Source of the DNA: RUG563 sp964549135
GTDB lineage: Bacteria > Bacillota > Clostridia > Christensenellales > Aristaeellaceae
Assembly: GCA_964549135.1 (NCBI GenBank)
Contig: CAZJUJ010000026.1
Coordinates: 1 to 33,983 of the forward strand
Reading direction: 5' to 3'
Length of the DNA stretch: 33,983 nucleotides
Shown: positions 8,165-16,766 of the stretch, in pieces
How the letters are laid out: each line of letters opens with the position of its first letter
Position numbering within the stretch: position 1 is the stretch's first letter
Notes under the pieces: generated by a model
What the model saw: the letters and a program-made list of their open reading frames with translations, nothing else
Databases searched by the model: none
What the model was told of the DNA's origin: nothing
Made by a program: the position numbers and the translations under genes

Positions 8165-8197
8165 TCATTTCATCCGAGGGATGAAGCAGCCTTCAAA

Positions 8198-10726
8198 TTA
8201 CTCGGACTTCTTGTATTCGGCAGACAGATCGTTGTTGTTGGCAGCAACGAATTCGGCCCACTCTTCATCGGTGTAGTTGACTTCCATGTACTGGATGCCG
8301 CCGAAGCCCATGAAGACGTTCTCTTCGCTGGAGATGTAGGAGAACTTGGCGCCCAGGAAGGAGCCGCCGGCGTCAGCGATCAGCATAACGGAACGGGATT
8401 CCTTGATGGTCAATTCTTCCAGAGCGGAGAGGATCATCAGGCGGGTTTCAACGGGAGCCTTGCCGGCGTTCCAGTCATAGGTGTTGACCTGCTTGTTTTC
8501 CGCAGCAGTGCCGTTGAGGCAATAATACCAGTTCGCCACATTCATGGTGATGGTTTCACCGGCAGCTTCGTAATCACCGGCGGGCAGGGTCAGGGTCAGA
8601 TTGATGGCGGTGGTATCCCAGTACTGATGATAGTTCAGGGAATCCTCGGGATCAACGAAAGCGCCCACGATGTCATAGGGGTTGAAGGCGTTGCCGGAGA
8701 AGCCGTAGCCGAAGCCGATCTGGGTAGAACCGCTGCGGAAGGCTTCCGCCCACTGGGCGCCGGCGGAGGCGTCAAACACCACGTCGATCTTGTCTTCCAG
8801 CTCGGTGCCGGCAGTCAGGTCGTCCAGCACATCCTGCAGATAGCCGGCGCGGAAGCGCTGCTTGTCATTGTCAACAGAGGAGCCGTACACCAGGGTGATG
8901 TTCTTGGTGGCATCGTAGCCGTACTTCTCGGGATCAGCATTCAGGATAGCGATGGCTTCCTTAATCTTTTCCTTAGCCACGGTGGGGTTGTAGCCGGTCA
9001 GGGTCTCATAGGCTTCATCGGTATCCATGCCGGACATGTCGCCGGTAGCCCACAGGCCGTCCTCGCCCTGGGTGTAGCCATAGGCGCGCAGAACGCCTTC
9101 CTTGGCGATGGTGGCGTTGCGGTACTGGCCGCCGTCATCCAGGTCAGAGGAGTTCTCGATATCATAGTAGTAGCCGCTGTTCAGCAGGCCGAAGCAGGGA
9201 ATAGCCGTGCCGGGCCAGATCTTTTCCACGATGTCGCTGCGGTTCAGGGACAGGTTGAAGGCATGACGGAACTCCTGGATGGCCAGGATGCCGTTGTTCC
9301 GGCCGCTGTTCTTCAGAACGGACAGGTCGGAGAACAGCTGCATGCCGAAGGTGCCGGTGGAGGTAGAGGTGAAGTAGAGGTACTTGGAATCCAGGTACTC
9401 GCCGACGTTCTCGGTCTGCAGCTCGCCGTCGTCATAGCTGCCGTTCAGGAAGCCCATCCAGCGGGTGGCAAACTCTTCCACCTTGCGGCAGTTGATGGCG
9501 GTGATGTTGTACTGGTTCTTGTACTCTTCCATGTTCCAGCCGAACCAGTTCTCGTTCTTTTCCAGACGATAGTGGGAACCGGCCTCGAACTCAACCAGCT
9601 TGTAGGGGCCCCAGCTGGCAGTGGTTTCCAGAGAGGAATTGTAGTTGGAGGTCCACAGGGTCGCGCCGCCGGCGGGAGCGATCTTGGAAGCCTCATACTT
9701 TTCCTTGTGAACCAGGGGCAGGCTGGAGAGATAGTAGGGCGCCCAAACGGACAGGGAGCCATCTTCCTTCAGGAAGCTGTAGGAAACGCCCATGCAGACG
9801 ACGATGGCGTTTTCTTCGGGAATGGCATACACGCCCACGCGATCCCAGGAAACCTCACCCTCGGTGTTTTCCTGATAGATGCTGGCGTCATAGCCGTAGC
9901 CGGCATTGGGCTCAAGATAGGCGGCATAGGCCGGATACAGATCGGCACCGCAGAAGGGATCATCCTGCTTGGCACTGTCGTAGATGGTCTTGTCGGTCAG
10001 GGACAGATACTCGGGGCATTCATTGCCCTCGGCATCGGTGTAGCCCTGAGCATTATAGAAATTCCAGACGTTCACATACACGGTTTCGCCGGCATCCATG
10101 GCTTCCTGGATGGAGGCATAGCCCTTGGAGCCCAGGGGATCGTAGGTGCCAGCTTCGTTCTGGAAGAAGTAGCCCTTGGCGCCCTTGATCTTCAGGGTGT
10201 CATAGTAGGTGTTGGCACGGAAGTTCATGAAGGCAGGATCCAGCAGCTGCTGCATGGAATATTCGAAATCCTCAGCAGTGATGGGGGTGCCGTCATCCCA
10301 CTTGAGGTCATCGCGCAGGGTGATCTTCCAGGCGTAGCCGCCCTTGGCCTTTTCTTCTTCGGTGTAGCCCCACTTGGCGTCAACGGTGGCGGTCACATCC
10401 TCCAGCTTGGTGGCAGCGGCGTAATTGGTGGTGTAAGCGCCGGGAACGATGCCGTCCTTGTTGATGGTGCCGTCCTCATTGAACTTCTGATCGTCCTCAA
10501 ACTTGTAATCGTAGGAATAGAAAGAGGAAGCGATGTAGTTCATGATCTGGGTATCGTTGTTGTCAGCATAGGTGAATTCATTCCAGTTGCTGGGCATGGT
10601 GGTGGTGGTGGTATTGTACTCTGCCTGCTTGGGAGCAGTCTGTTCGGCAGAAGCAGTGGCAAACATGCTCATGCCGAGCATCAGGCACAAAACAACCGAG
10701 AGAACAGACTTCAGGGTTTTGTTCAT
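8198..10726 (-). CDS. oppA: oligopeptide-binding protein OppA (SBP_bac_5), enlarged
   Basis: Extracellular substrate-binding protein of the importer, about 842 residues against the usual 530-600. The SBP_bac_5 signature is visible in KITLRDDLKWDDGTPITAEDFEYSMQQLLDP and in the later RHAFNLSLNRSDIVEKIWPG. The start is ATG 10726, preceded by GGAGG with 8 bases spacing; an upstream in-frame ATG at 10762 has no good site. Residues 1-27 are a signal peptide (basic MNKTLK, hydrophobic core, ATASA before EQTAP). There is no lipobox, since the only Cys in the core follows VVL, so a signal peptidase I product is predicted rather than the usual lipoprotein. A run of five Thr follows shortly after the cleavage site. 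It heads the operon behind a strong promoter. Confidence 0.92.
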   Translation of the reverse strand: MNKTLKSVLSVVLCLMLGMSMFATASAEQTAPKQAEYNTTTTTMPSNWNEFTYADNNDTQIMNYIASSFYSYDYKFEDDQKFNEDGTINKDGIVPGAYTTNYAAATKLEDVTATVDAKWGYTEEEKAKGGYAWKITLRDDLKWDDGTPITAEDFEYSMQQLLDPAFMNFRANTYYDTLKIKGAKGYFFQNEAGTYDPLGSKGYASIQEAMDAGETVYVNVWNFYNAQGYTDAEGNECPEYLSLTDKTIYDSAKQDDPFCGADLYPAYAAYLEPNAGYGYDASIYQENTEGEVSWDRVGVYAIPEENAIVVCMGVSYSFLKEDGSLSVWAPYYLSSLPLVHKEKYEASKIAPAGGATLWTSNYNSSLETTASWGPYKLVEFEAGSHYRLEKNENWFGWNMEEYKNQYNITAINCRKVEEFATRWMGFLNGSYDDGELQTENVGEYLDSKYLYFTSTSTGTFGMQLFSDLSVLKNSGRNNGILAIQEFRHAFNLSLNRSDIVEKIWPGTAIPCFGLLNSGYYYDIENSSDLDDGGQYRNATIAKEGVLRAYGYTQGEDGLWATGDMSGMDTDEAYETLTGYNPTVAKEKIKEAIAILNADPEKYGYDATKNITLVYGSSVDNDKQRFRAGYLQDVLDDLTAGTELEDKIDVVFDASAGAQWAEAFRSGSTQIGFGYGFSGNAFNPYDIVGAFVDPEDSLNYHQYWDTTAINLTLTLPAGDYEAAGETITMNVANWYYCLNGTAAENKQVNTYDWNAGKAPVETRLMILSALEELTIKESRSVMLIADAGGSFLGAKFSYISSEENVFMGFGGIQYMEVNYTDEEWAEFVAANNNDLSAEYKKSE

Positions 10727-10838
10727 GATGTATTCCTCCACTTTATTTTTCTTTATCTTCATCCAGCCCTTCTGCAGGTCCGTTTGGCGGAACTTGCATT
10801 GTCATGCAGAAAAGCCGCATGAATATAAAGATGATGTA

Positions 10839-10867
10839 ATAATATCATGATTTTTTCTGTGCGTCAA
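10839..10867 (-). promoter_or_regulatory. sigma-A promoter of the opp operon
   Basis: On the minus strand TTGACG (10862-10867) and TATTAT (10839-10844) are 17 bases apart. This is close to the consensus and leaves a leader of about 105 bases before the oppA start. Confidence 0.85.
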
Positions 10868-10908
10868 CCATTTCGGCCAAAAAAAGACCCGGAGAAACGC
10901 ACAAAATC

Positions 10909-10927
10909 GCATGCATTTTCTGCATGC
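10909..10927. promoter_or_regulatory. perfect inverted repeat upstream of the opp promoter (candidate operator)
   Basis: GCATGCA and TGCATGC flank a TTTTC centre. It lies 42 bases upstream of the oppA -35 box and 66 bases before the divergent small gene, where a regulator could affect both. No regulator is identified, and the short repeat could be chance. Confidence 0.3.
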
Positions 10928-10993
10928 CCGGGCATCGGCCTGCGGATAATAGGCGGAAAGGGCCTCTCGCCCGGAAAGGGAAGGAAAGAAAGC

Positions 10994-11146
10994 ATGAACA
11001 GCATCGAGGAATTTTATTTCCGCTATTATGCGGCCCGGCTGCTGCGGGAGGGGTATATCACCCCCCGGGAATATCAGGCGCTGCTGGCCGCCGCCCCGGC
11101 GGGCAGGGAAAAACATCCCAATGCAGCGGCCTGCCAATTCCGTTGA
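10994..11146 (+). CDS. small SHOCT-like protein preceding a serine recombinase
   Basis: This 50-residue protein has AAGGAAAG upstream of the ATG. Its core FYFRYYAARLLREGYITPREYQALLAA resembles the SHOCT motif, a short helix-turn-helix-like hairpin of the form L-x-GxITxxEY-x-L. Small proteins with this motif are often found just upstream of large serine recombinases in Clostridia, which is the arrangement here. The function is unknown; a part in controlling or assisting the recombinase is only inferred from neighbourhood. The last bases overlap the -35 box of the recombinase promoter. It is too short to exclude a chance frame, but the motif and its position support it. Confidence 0.6.
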   Translation: MNSIEEFYFRYYAARLLREGYITPREYQALLAAAPAGREKHPNAAACQFR

Positions 11147-11171
11147 CGCGCCTGTCGCCGCCCGGTACAAT
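11143..11171 (+). promoter_or_regulatory. sigma-A promoter of the recombinase gene
   Basis: TTGACG (11143-11148) and TACAAT (11166-11171) are 17 bases apart and lie 38 bases before the recombinase start codon. The -35 box overlaps the end of the upstream small gene, so the recombinase can be expressed on its own. Confidence 0.8.
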
Positions 11172-11209
11172 GAAGAAAACCCATGCCCGGCGCTGAAAGG
11201 AGAAAAGCC

Positions 11210-12898
11210 ATGGATATCAGGCAAATACGGGAAAGACTGAAAAGCAGCACCATCTATGATCTGCCCCTGCGCGTAACCTTCTACGCCCGGGTATCCACCG
11301 ATAAGGATGAGCAGCTCAATTCCCTGGAAAATCAGGAGGCCTTCTTTACGGAAAAAATCCGGGCGGTCAGGGGCTGGGCCTTTATCCCCGGATATATCGA
11401 CGAGGGCGTAACCGGCACCAGCGTGGCCCGGCGGGAACGATTTCTGGATATGCTCCGGGATGCCCGGGAGGGCAGATTCGATCTGATCCTGACCAAGGAG
11501 GTCAGCCGCTTCGCCCGCAATACCGTCGATTCCCTCACCTATACCCGGGATCTGCTGCGCTGGAACGTGGGCGTTTTCTTTATGAACGACGGCATCAACA
11601 CCCTGGATCCCGACAGCGAGCTGAGGCTGACCATCATGTCGGGCATCGCCCAGGATGAAAGCCGCAAAATCTCCTCCCGGGTGCGCTTTGGCAGCCGCGA
11701 GGCCATCAAAAAGGGCCGCGTCTTCGGCAACAGCCGCATCTACGGCTATGATTATGTGGATAAGCGGCTGATCGTCAATGAAAAGGAGGCCGTTTTCGTC
11801 CGGGATCTGTTTGAAACATTCGCAACGGGCAATTTCAGTTTGAACGCGCTGGAAAAGCTGTTTTACGAGAAGGGCTACCGCAATACCCGGGGCGGGCGCA
11901 TCAATCACGCCGCCATGGCCCAGGTGATCCGCAATCCCAAATACAAGGGCTGGTTCTGCGGCGGCAAAACCACCATCCTGGATCCCTTCGACCGGCGGCA
12001 GGTGCGCCTGCCCCCGGAGGAATGGATCATGCACCCGGATGAAAATATCCCCGCCCTGGTCAGCGAGGAAACCTGGCAGCGGGCCAATGATATTCTGGCC
12101 CGGCGCAGCGCGGATGTCAAAAGCCACCGGGGCCAGTATACCCACGCCAATCTGCTCTCCTGCAAAATGTACTGCACCCACTGCGGCGCGCTCTATCACC
12201 GGCAGACCTCCACCGCCTATCATTCCTCCGTGCCCAACAGCTCCTGGGTGTGCAGCGGCAAGAAAAAGCACGGCGCGGCAAAATGTCCCTCCCGCTATAT
12301 CTGGGAATCGGAAATCAAGGATGTGCTTTTTACCCTCTTTCAGGGCTTCCGCCAGGCAAGGGAGGAAATGGCCCAGCGCATCCTGAAGGCCCTGGAGACC
12401 CTGCAGCCCGGAAGCGCCGTCACCCGGGAGACGGAAAAGGCGCAGGCGGCCATGGAGAAGCTGGAGGCGCGCCGGGAAAGGCTGCTGGATCTGAATATCG
12501 CCGGGCATCTTTCCAATGAGGATTTTGCCGGAATGATGCAGGAAAACGGCCGCCGGATCGAAGCGCAGCGGGCCCGGCTTGCCGCCCTGCAGGAAAAAAA
12601 GGAAAAGAGCCTGGATATCCGCAAGCGCCTTTCAGCCATCCAGGCGGCCCTTGCCTCCTTTGAGGAGCTTTCCACCCCGGAGGATATCACCCCCGCCCTG
12701 GTGGACGCCGTAATCAGCCGCATTGATGTCACCGTCGCAGGGGATGTGATCCAGTTGGATTTCCGCCTGGCAGACGGCACCGCCCTGACGGAGGAAATGG
12801 CGGCGGCCCATCCCAGGGGACGGAAAAAAAGCAGTTCTTCCGGTCACATGGGGAAGCGCATGATCGAGCAGCAGGAGCGCCAGATGAGCGGCAAGTAA
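11210..12898 (+). CDS. large serine recombinase
   Basis: Site-specific DNA recombinase of 562 residues, started at ATG 11210 with AAAGGAG upstream. The resolvase catalytic domain (about 20-165) contains YARVSTDKDEQLNSLENQ with the nucleophile Ser29, and the later SRFARN and QDESRKISSRVRFG motifs. The Recombinase domain follows (about 175-300). A zinc ribbon then has Cys318, Cys322, Cys325, Cys348 and Cys359. A long charged coiled-coil region (about 395-480) and a short C-terminal domain complete the protein. This is the architecture of phage integrases and transposon recombinases such as TndX. No other mobile-element genes are nearby and I see no matching att repeats, so it is either a solitary remnant, a domesticated enzyme or a minimal element. 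All catalytic residues appear intact. Confidence 0.93.
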   Translation: MDIRQIRERLKSSTIYDLPLRVTFYARVSTDKDEQLNSLENQEAFFTEKIRAVRGWAFIPGYIDEGVTGTSVARRERFLDMLRDAREGRFDLILTKEVSRFARNTVDSLTYTRDLLRWNVGVFFMNDGINTLDPDSELRLTIMSGIAQDESRKISSRVRFGSREAIKKGRVFGNSRIYGYDYVDKRLIVNEKEAVFVRDLFETFATGNFSLNALEKLFYEKGYRNTRGGRINHAAMAQVIRNPKYKGWFCGGKTTILDPFDRRQVRLPPEEWIMHPDENIPALVSEETWQRANDILARRSADVKSHRGQYTHANLLSCKMYCTHCGALYHRQTSTAYHSSVPNSSWVCSGKKKHGAAKCPSRYIWESEIKDVLFTLFQGFRQAREEMAQRILKALETLQPGSAVTRETEKAQAAMEKLEARRERLLDLNIAGHLSNEDFAGMMQENGRRIEAQRARLAALQEKKEKSLDIRKRLSAIQAALASFEELSTPEDITPALVDAVISRIDVTVAGDVIQLDFRLADGTALTEEMAAAHPRGRKKSSSSGHMGKRMIEQQERQMSGK

Positions 12899-12930
12899 GC
12901 CGCCCATCGCCCCTGCGTTTCCCGGAAAAA

Positions 12931-12971
12931 AGGCCCTTTGGCGCTTCTGACGGCGCTGAAGGGCCTCTTTT
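12931..12971 (+). terminator. bidirectional intrinsic terminator after the recombinase
   Basis: Arms 12931-12944 and 12953-12966 form a 14-pair stem with two G-U pairs and an 8-base loop, followed by CTTTTG. On the opposite strand the stem is followed by six T (12925-12930), so it can act in both directions. Confidence 0.85.
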
Positions 12972-13095
12972 GCCGCCCGGCGGGCGAGAATTTTCCATGC
13001 CATAGCCCCAAATATTTCATTTCCCTCCGCTGCCATTTTATGCTATGATAAGTGTGAGTAATTGTACGTTCAGGCAGATGACCGGAGGTGGCAGA

Positions 13096-14538
13096 ATGTA
13101 TCGCGTAATCATCGTGGATGACGAGCAATGGGCCCTGATCGGCATTCGCAAATTCATTCAGCTGGGCGGCGGCCAATTCAATATCATTTACGAAACCACC
13201 AATCCCGTCGATGCGCTGGAGGCTATCTGCAGGCTCCGGCCCGATCTGGTATTTACCGATATCCGCATGCCCGAAATCAGCGGCATCGATCTGATCGAAA
13301 AAACGCGGCAGCAGGGCGTCGGGACGGAATTTATCATCATCAGCGGCTTTTCCGAATTTTCCTATGCCCAGCAGGCGCTGCGGGCGGGGGCGCTGGATTA
13401 TCTGCTCAAGCCCCTGGATATTCCCAATGCCGCCGCCATTCTGGGCAAGATCGCCAAGATGCTGGATGCGCGGAAAAAGCCGGATGATCAGAGCCTCTAC
13501 GCCCTGCTCAATGCCGAGCAGGATAACGCCGATGCCCTGCTGGCCCCCCGTTTTCCCGGGCCGCTGATGCCCTGCTGGCAGGCCGCCGCCGCCATCTTTG
13601 ATTGCTCGCCCCAGGCGGCAGAGGCCTTTGCCCTGCCGGAGGATACCCAGCTGCTTGCCCTTCGCCTGGGCCCCCGCAAAAGCATCTATCTCATCAACAG
13701 CCGCTCCGATCAATCCCCCGCCGTCCGCCAGGCCTTTGCCGCCGCCCAGGGGCTGATCAGCTGCGGGCTGAGCCCCGTTTCCTCCGCCGAGGAGCCTCTG
13801 GCCCATCTCATGCGGCTATGCGAGGTGGCCGTCTATGATTCCTTTATCCATCCCGAAAAGCGGATTTTTTCCTTCCATGCGCCCCAGCCCGGCCGGGTGC
13901 TGGAAATCTGGCAGCAGATCAGCCGGGAGCTTCGGGCCAACCGGAGCGAGCCCCTGAAACGGCTGTTGACCGGGCTGCCCGAATATTTCTGCCGCTATGA
14001 TCTGAATGTCAATGATGCGCTGAGCCTGTGGAATCTGATGGCGGAATATGTCTGCAGCTATCTGCCCAGCACGGATGCGCTTTCCGATATTACCTCCCTG
14101 CGGCTGCGCACGCTGGTGGAAAAATTCGGCACGCTGAAAAACATGTGCCAGTATCTGATCGCCCAGCTGATTCAGCAGGAGCCGCCCCGGGATGGCTCGG
14201 CCAATCAGCATTTCCGCCGGCTGCTCCGCTATGCGGATGCGCATTACATGGAAAGCCTGAATCTGCAGGAGCTGTGCGATCAGTTTTTTATCAACGTCAG
14301 CTACTGCTGCGAATTATTCCGCCGGGAAACCGGCGCTACCTTCACCCAGTATATCACCCGGCTGCGCATGCAGCACGCCCGGGAATTGCTCAGCACCACC
14401 GCGCTCCCCCTCAAGGAAATCTGCGAACGCATCGGCTACAACGATTATTTCTATTTTGACAAGGTATTTAAGAAAAACATGGGCTGCACGCCCAGCGAAT
14501 ATCGCCGCCGCGGGGAAAGCGGGGGCGATCCTGCATGA
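13096..14538 (+). CDS. YesN-type AraC-family response regulator
   Basis: DNA-binding response regulator of 480 residues, started at ATG 13096 with GGAGGTG upstream. The receiver domain (1-120) has the acidic pair D8 D9, the phosphoacceptor D55 in VFTDIRMPE and K105 in LLKPLD. A poorly conserved linker of about 250 residues follows. An AraC-type double helix-turn-helix sits at about 375-475, including LNLQELCDQFFINVSYCCELFRRETG and the closing IGYNDYFYFDKVFKKNMGCTPSEYR. It forms a pair with the overlapping kinase gene (ATGA overlap at 14535-14538). In this family such regulators activate nearby sugar-utilisation genes, and the convergent glycan operon is the obvious target. A TATGAT (13044-13049) upstream could be its -10 box, but there is no good -35. 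Confidence 0.93.
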   Translation: MYRVIIVDDEQWALIGIRKFIQLGGGQFNIIYETTNPVDALEAICRLRPDLVFTDIRMPEISGIDLIEKTRQQGVGTEFIIISGFSEFSYAQQALRAGALDYLLKPLDIPNAAAILGKIAKMLDARKKPDDQSLYALLNAEQDNADALLAPRFPGPLMPCWQAAAAIFDCSPQAAEAFALPEDTQLLALRLGPRKSIYLINSRSDQSPAVRQAFAAAQGLISCGLSPVSSAEEPLAHLMRLCEVAVYDSFIHPEKRIFSFHAPQPGRVLEIWQQISRELRANRSEPLKRLLTGLPEYFCRYDLNVNDALSLWNLMAEYVCSYLPSTDALSDITSLRLRTLVEKFGTLKNMCQYLIAQLIQQEPPRDGSANQHFRRLLRYADAHYMESLNLQELCDQFFINVSYCCELFRRETGATFTQYITRLRMQHARELLSTTALPLKEICERIGYNDYFYFDKVFKKNMGCTPSEYRRRGESGGDPA

Positions 14539-16352
14539 AGGAAAAAAAGCGGCGCTCCCGGCTGGGGCATCTGCGGCTCAAGGCCCAGTTCAGCCTGCTG
14601 ATTGCCTGCATGCTGGCGCTGATGCTGCTGATGCAGGTCATCTATTTCAGCAGCTTTGCCAATCTCACCACCCGCCGCGCCATGACCACCGCCACCCGCC
14701 AGATGGCCCAGGCCGCCCAATCCATTAACGAGGCCGCCGCCCATCTCAGGGCCTCCTCCTCCATCCTCACCTATTCGGAATATGTGCAGGAGCTGATGAT
14801 TTCCAGCGATCCGGTGCGCAATTATGAATTGTATCCCTACATCATGGAAATGATCACCGCCATCACCACCTCCAACCCCAATATCTACAGCGTATTCCTG
14901 CTGAATAACGGCACCCGCAAAATATCCGATCCCTTGCGCAATGACGAGGGCATGACCGATACCCTGATCGCCGAATACGGCGTTCGGGATGCGGATTTTG
15001 TGCAGCCCATGTTCATCGATCGGGTGGCGGGATACCGGGATCATTTCTACACCTATGTCTTCCCCATCTTCCAGTCCTATCTGACCGGGAACGGCGAAAA
15101 AATCGGCGTGGGCGTGCTGGTGCTGAATATTCATCAGCTGACCCAGCTGGTACAGGTGGACGGGGCCACGGAAAATTCCGTTTTCCTTCTGCTGGATCAG
15201 GATAACCGGATCATCGTCAGCAGCAAGGGCCAGGCGGCGGGCGAAAGCTTTCCCGATATTTTCTGGCAGGAGGGCGACAGCTACACCGTAAACGATCATC
15301 TCCTTTATCACGGGCAAAGCGCCATCGCCCAATGCCAGACCATCGAAAGCACGGGCTGGAAGATCGTTTCCATCATCCCCATTGCGGAATTGACCCAGGA
15401 TCTCCGCTCCGTGACAACCCTGGGCCTGGGCGTATCCATTCTGCTGCTGGCGGTGATGCTGATCATGAGCCGCCTGACCTCCCGGAATATCTCCGAGCCG
15501 GTAGAGGCCATCGCCGATTTTCTGGCCGAAGCGGAAAAGGAGGGCAGCCTGCATGAGCGCCTGTCTATCCCCTACCGCAATGAAAGCGGCCTGATCGCCG
15601 AGCATATCAACCTGCTGCTGGAAAGGGTGGAGCAGATCACCAGGGAAAATCTCGCCCAGCAATCCGCCCTCTATGATGCCAAGCTGGAGGAAAAGCAGGC
15701 CCATATCCGCGCCATGCAGAGCCAGATTAACCCCCATTTCCTCTATAATACCCTCAATTGCCTCTCCAGCATCGGCCTTGCCTATGATGTGCCCGAGGTC
15801 GTTACCATCTCCGGCGCCATGTCGGATATTTTCCGCTACAGCATTAAGGGCGGGCAATTGGTCAGCGTATGCCAGGAAATGGATTGCATCCATAAATATC
15901 TCCAGATCATGGATGCCCGCTACCCCGGCCGCTTCTCTACCGAATTTTCTGTGGAGGAGGATATCCTTGATTGCCGCATGCCGAAAATGACCCTCCAGCC
16001 CATCGTGGAAAACGCTATGTATCACGGCCTGGAGCAGATTATCGGCCATGGCCTGCTGCGCATCAGCGGAAAACGCATCTCGGATAGCGAAATCCAATTC
16101 ACCGTGGAGGATAACGGCAAGGGCATGACCCAGGAGGAGCTTGCCCGGCTCCGGGACAGCATCTCTGAATACGAAAGCACCGAAAACGGCAGCACCATCG
16201 GCCTGGGCTTGCGCAATATCTCGAAACGCCTGCACCTGCAGTTCGGCCCCCAGTATGGCCTGGATATCGAAAGCGAAGAACATCAGGGCACCCGCGTTAC
16301 CCTGCATCTGCCGCTGATGCCCCAGGAGCCCGCCACCGGGGATGGGGGATGA
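14535..16352 (+). CDS. YesM-type sensor histidine kinase
   Basis: Membrane sensor kinase of 605 residues, partner of the preceding regulator. TM1 spans about 20-42. An extracellular sensor region of about 250 residues (about 43-293) looks like a dCache-type domain. TM2 spans about 295-313, followed by a HAMP linker and a coiled coil (about 355-395). The phosphoacceptor is H401 in QINPHFLYNTLN, which is the His_kinase family motif of the LytS/YesM group. The ATPase domain shows LQPIVENAMYHG (N box), VEDNGKGM and IGLGLRNISKRL. The start overlaps the regulator stop by 4 bases, so they are coupled. It probably detects a sugar released outside the cell; the ligand cannot be read from the sequence. 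Confidence 0.93.
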   Translation: MKEKKRRSRLGHLRLKAQFSLLIACMLALMLLMQVIYFSSFANLTTRRAMTTATRQMAQAAQSINEAAAHLRASSSILTYSEYVQELMISSDPVRNYELYPYIMEMITAITTSNPNIYSVFLLNNGTRKISDPLRNDEGMTDTLIAEYGVRDADFVQPMFIDRVAGYRDHFYTYVFPIFQSYLTGNGEKIGVGVLVLNIHQLTQLVQVDGATENSVFLLLDQDNRIIVSSKGQAAGESFPDIFWQEGDSYTVNDHLLYHGQSAIAQCQTIESTGWKIVSIIPIAELTQDLRSVTTLGLGVSILLLAVMLIMSRLTSRNISEPVEAIADFLAEAEKEGSLHERLSIPYRNESGLIAEHINLLLERVEQITRENLAQQSALYDAKLEEKQAHIRAMQSQINPHFLYNTLNCLSSIGLAYDVPEVVTISGAMSDIFRYSIKGGQLVSVCQEMDCIHKYLQIMDARYPGRFSTEFSVEEDILDCRMPKMTLQPIVENAMYHGLEQIIGHGLLRISGKRISDSEIQFTVEDNGKGMTQEELARLRDSISEYESTENGSTIGLGLRNISKRLHLQFGPQYGLDIESEEHQGTRVTLHLPLMPQEPATGDGG

Positions 16353-16354
16353 TT

Positions 16355-16465
16355 TGCGGGAGGAGACTTTTGAGCCAAAAGCCCCTCCCGCACCCCCTCC
16401 GAAAACCGGCTCTGGATGTTTCATGGAGGGTTCCTGCCAAATTGAATGCCAGTGAAGCAAAAGAA
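16355..16465 (+). repeat. repeat copy 1 (hairpin plus ~70-base tail)
   Basis: The copy starts with a hairpin (16355-16392: TGCGGGAGG, then CTTTTG-CAAAAG, then CCTCCCGCA), followed by CCCCCTCCGAAAACCGG and CTCTGGATG, then TTCATGGA and GAATGCCAGTGAAGCAAAA. Copy 3 at 16640-16748 is its inverted counterpart over nearly the whole length. Confidence 0.75.
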
Positions 16466-16498
16466 AGTAAAGCCTTGATTTTCAAAGAAGCTCCCTCT

Positions 16499-16562
16499 TG
16501 AAAACCGGCTCTGGATGAAACAAAAAGAAAAAACCAGACTGGATGCCAGTGAAACAAAAGGG
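16499..16562 (+). repeat. repeat copy 2 (partial, no hairpin)
   Basis: This carries only the tail part: TTGAAAACCGGCTCTGGATG, then an A-rich spacer, then TGGATGCCAGTGAAACAAAAG. It is in direct orientation to copy 1. Confidence 0.65.
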
Positions 16563-16582
16563 AACAAGCAATGAGGAATAAA

Positions 16583-16626
16583 ACAGCAATGCCCTATCAA
16601 GCATAGGAGCATTGCTGTTGCTTTTC
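16583..16626 (+). terminator. candidate bidirectional terminator in the repeat mosaic
   Basis: ACAGCAATG(C)CCTAT and ATAGGAGCATTGCTGT form a stem of about 15 pairs with one bulge and a CAAGC loop, followed on the plus strand by TGCTTTTC and further T-rich sequence. On the minus strand the stem is followed by TTTTATT. It lies between the convergent kinase and reductase genes. Confidence 0.6.
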
Positions 16627-16639
16627 TAATTGCTTTTCT

Positions 16640-16748
16640 TTTTTGCTTCACTGGCATTCAACCAGGTTTTACCCATCCATGAACCATCCAGAGCCGGTTT
16701 TCGGGAGGGTGCGGGAGAGTGCTTTTGACGCAAAAGCATCCTCCCGCA
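16640..16748 (-). repeat. repeat copy 3 (inverted, hairpin plus tail)
   Basis: Read on the minus strand it gives the hairpin (16710-16748), CCCTCCCGAAAACCGG, CTCTGGATGGTTCATGGA and TTGAATGCCAGTGAAGC. It is inverted relative to copy 1, so the two bound about 390 bases like terminal inverted repeats. Confidence 0.75.
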
Positions 16749-16766
16749 ATAATTTTCCCCGTTCCT

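Larger units (their letters stand above)
7802..8197 (-). other. oppA-oppB intercistronic region with hairpins
   Basis: No gene is seen in these about 395 bases. The region holds a strong hairpin just after oppA, a candidate attenuator just before oppB, and a direct repeat (GATGCTCAATAAACAT at 7911-7926 and GATGCTCAAATAAACAT at 7963-7979). I found no convincing sigma-A promoter for oppB, so oppB-F are probably read through from the oppA promoter at a lower level. Confidence 0.5.

Noticed and set aside
8135..10822. Plus-strand open frame of about 895 codons opposite oppA
   Set aside because: Shadow of oppA. The translation is Gly/Val/Ala-rich with no domain, and no ribosome binding site precedes it.
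10802..12508. Minus-strand open frame of 568 codons over the recombinase
   Set aside because: The plus-strand frame has the serine recombinase motifs and its own promoter and ribosome binding site; the minus frame has none.
10700..13000. Attachment sites for the recombinase
   Set aside because: I looked for matching direct repeats on both sides of the gene and found none longer than chance, so no att site is reported.
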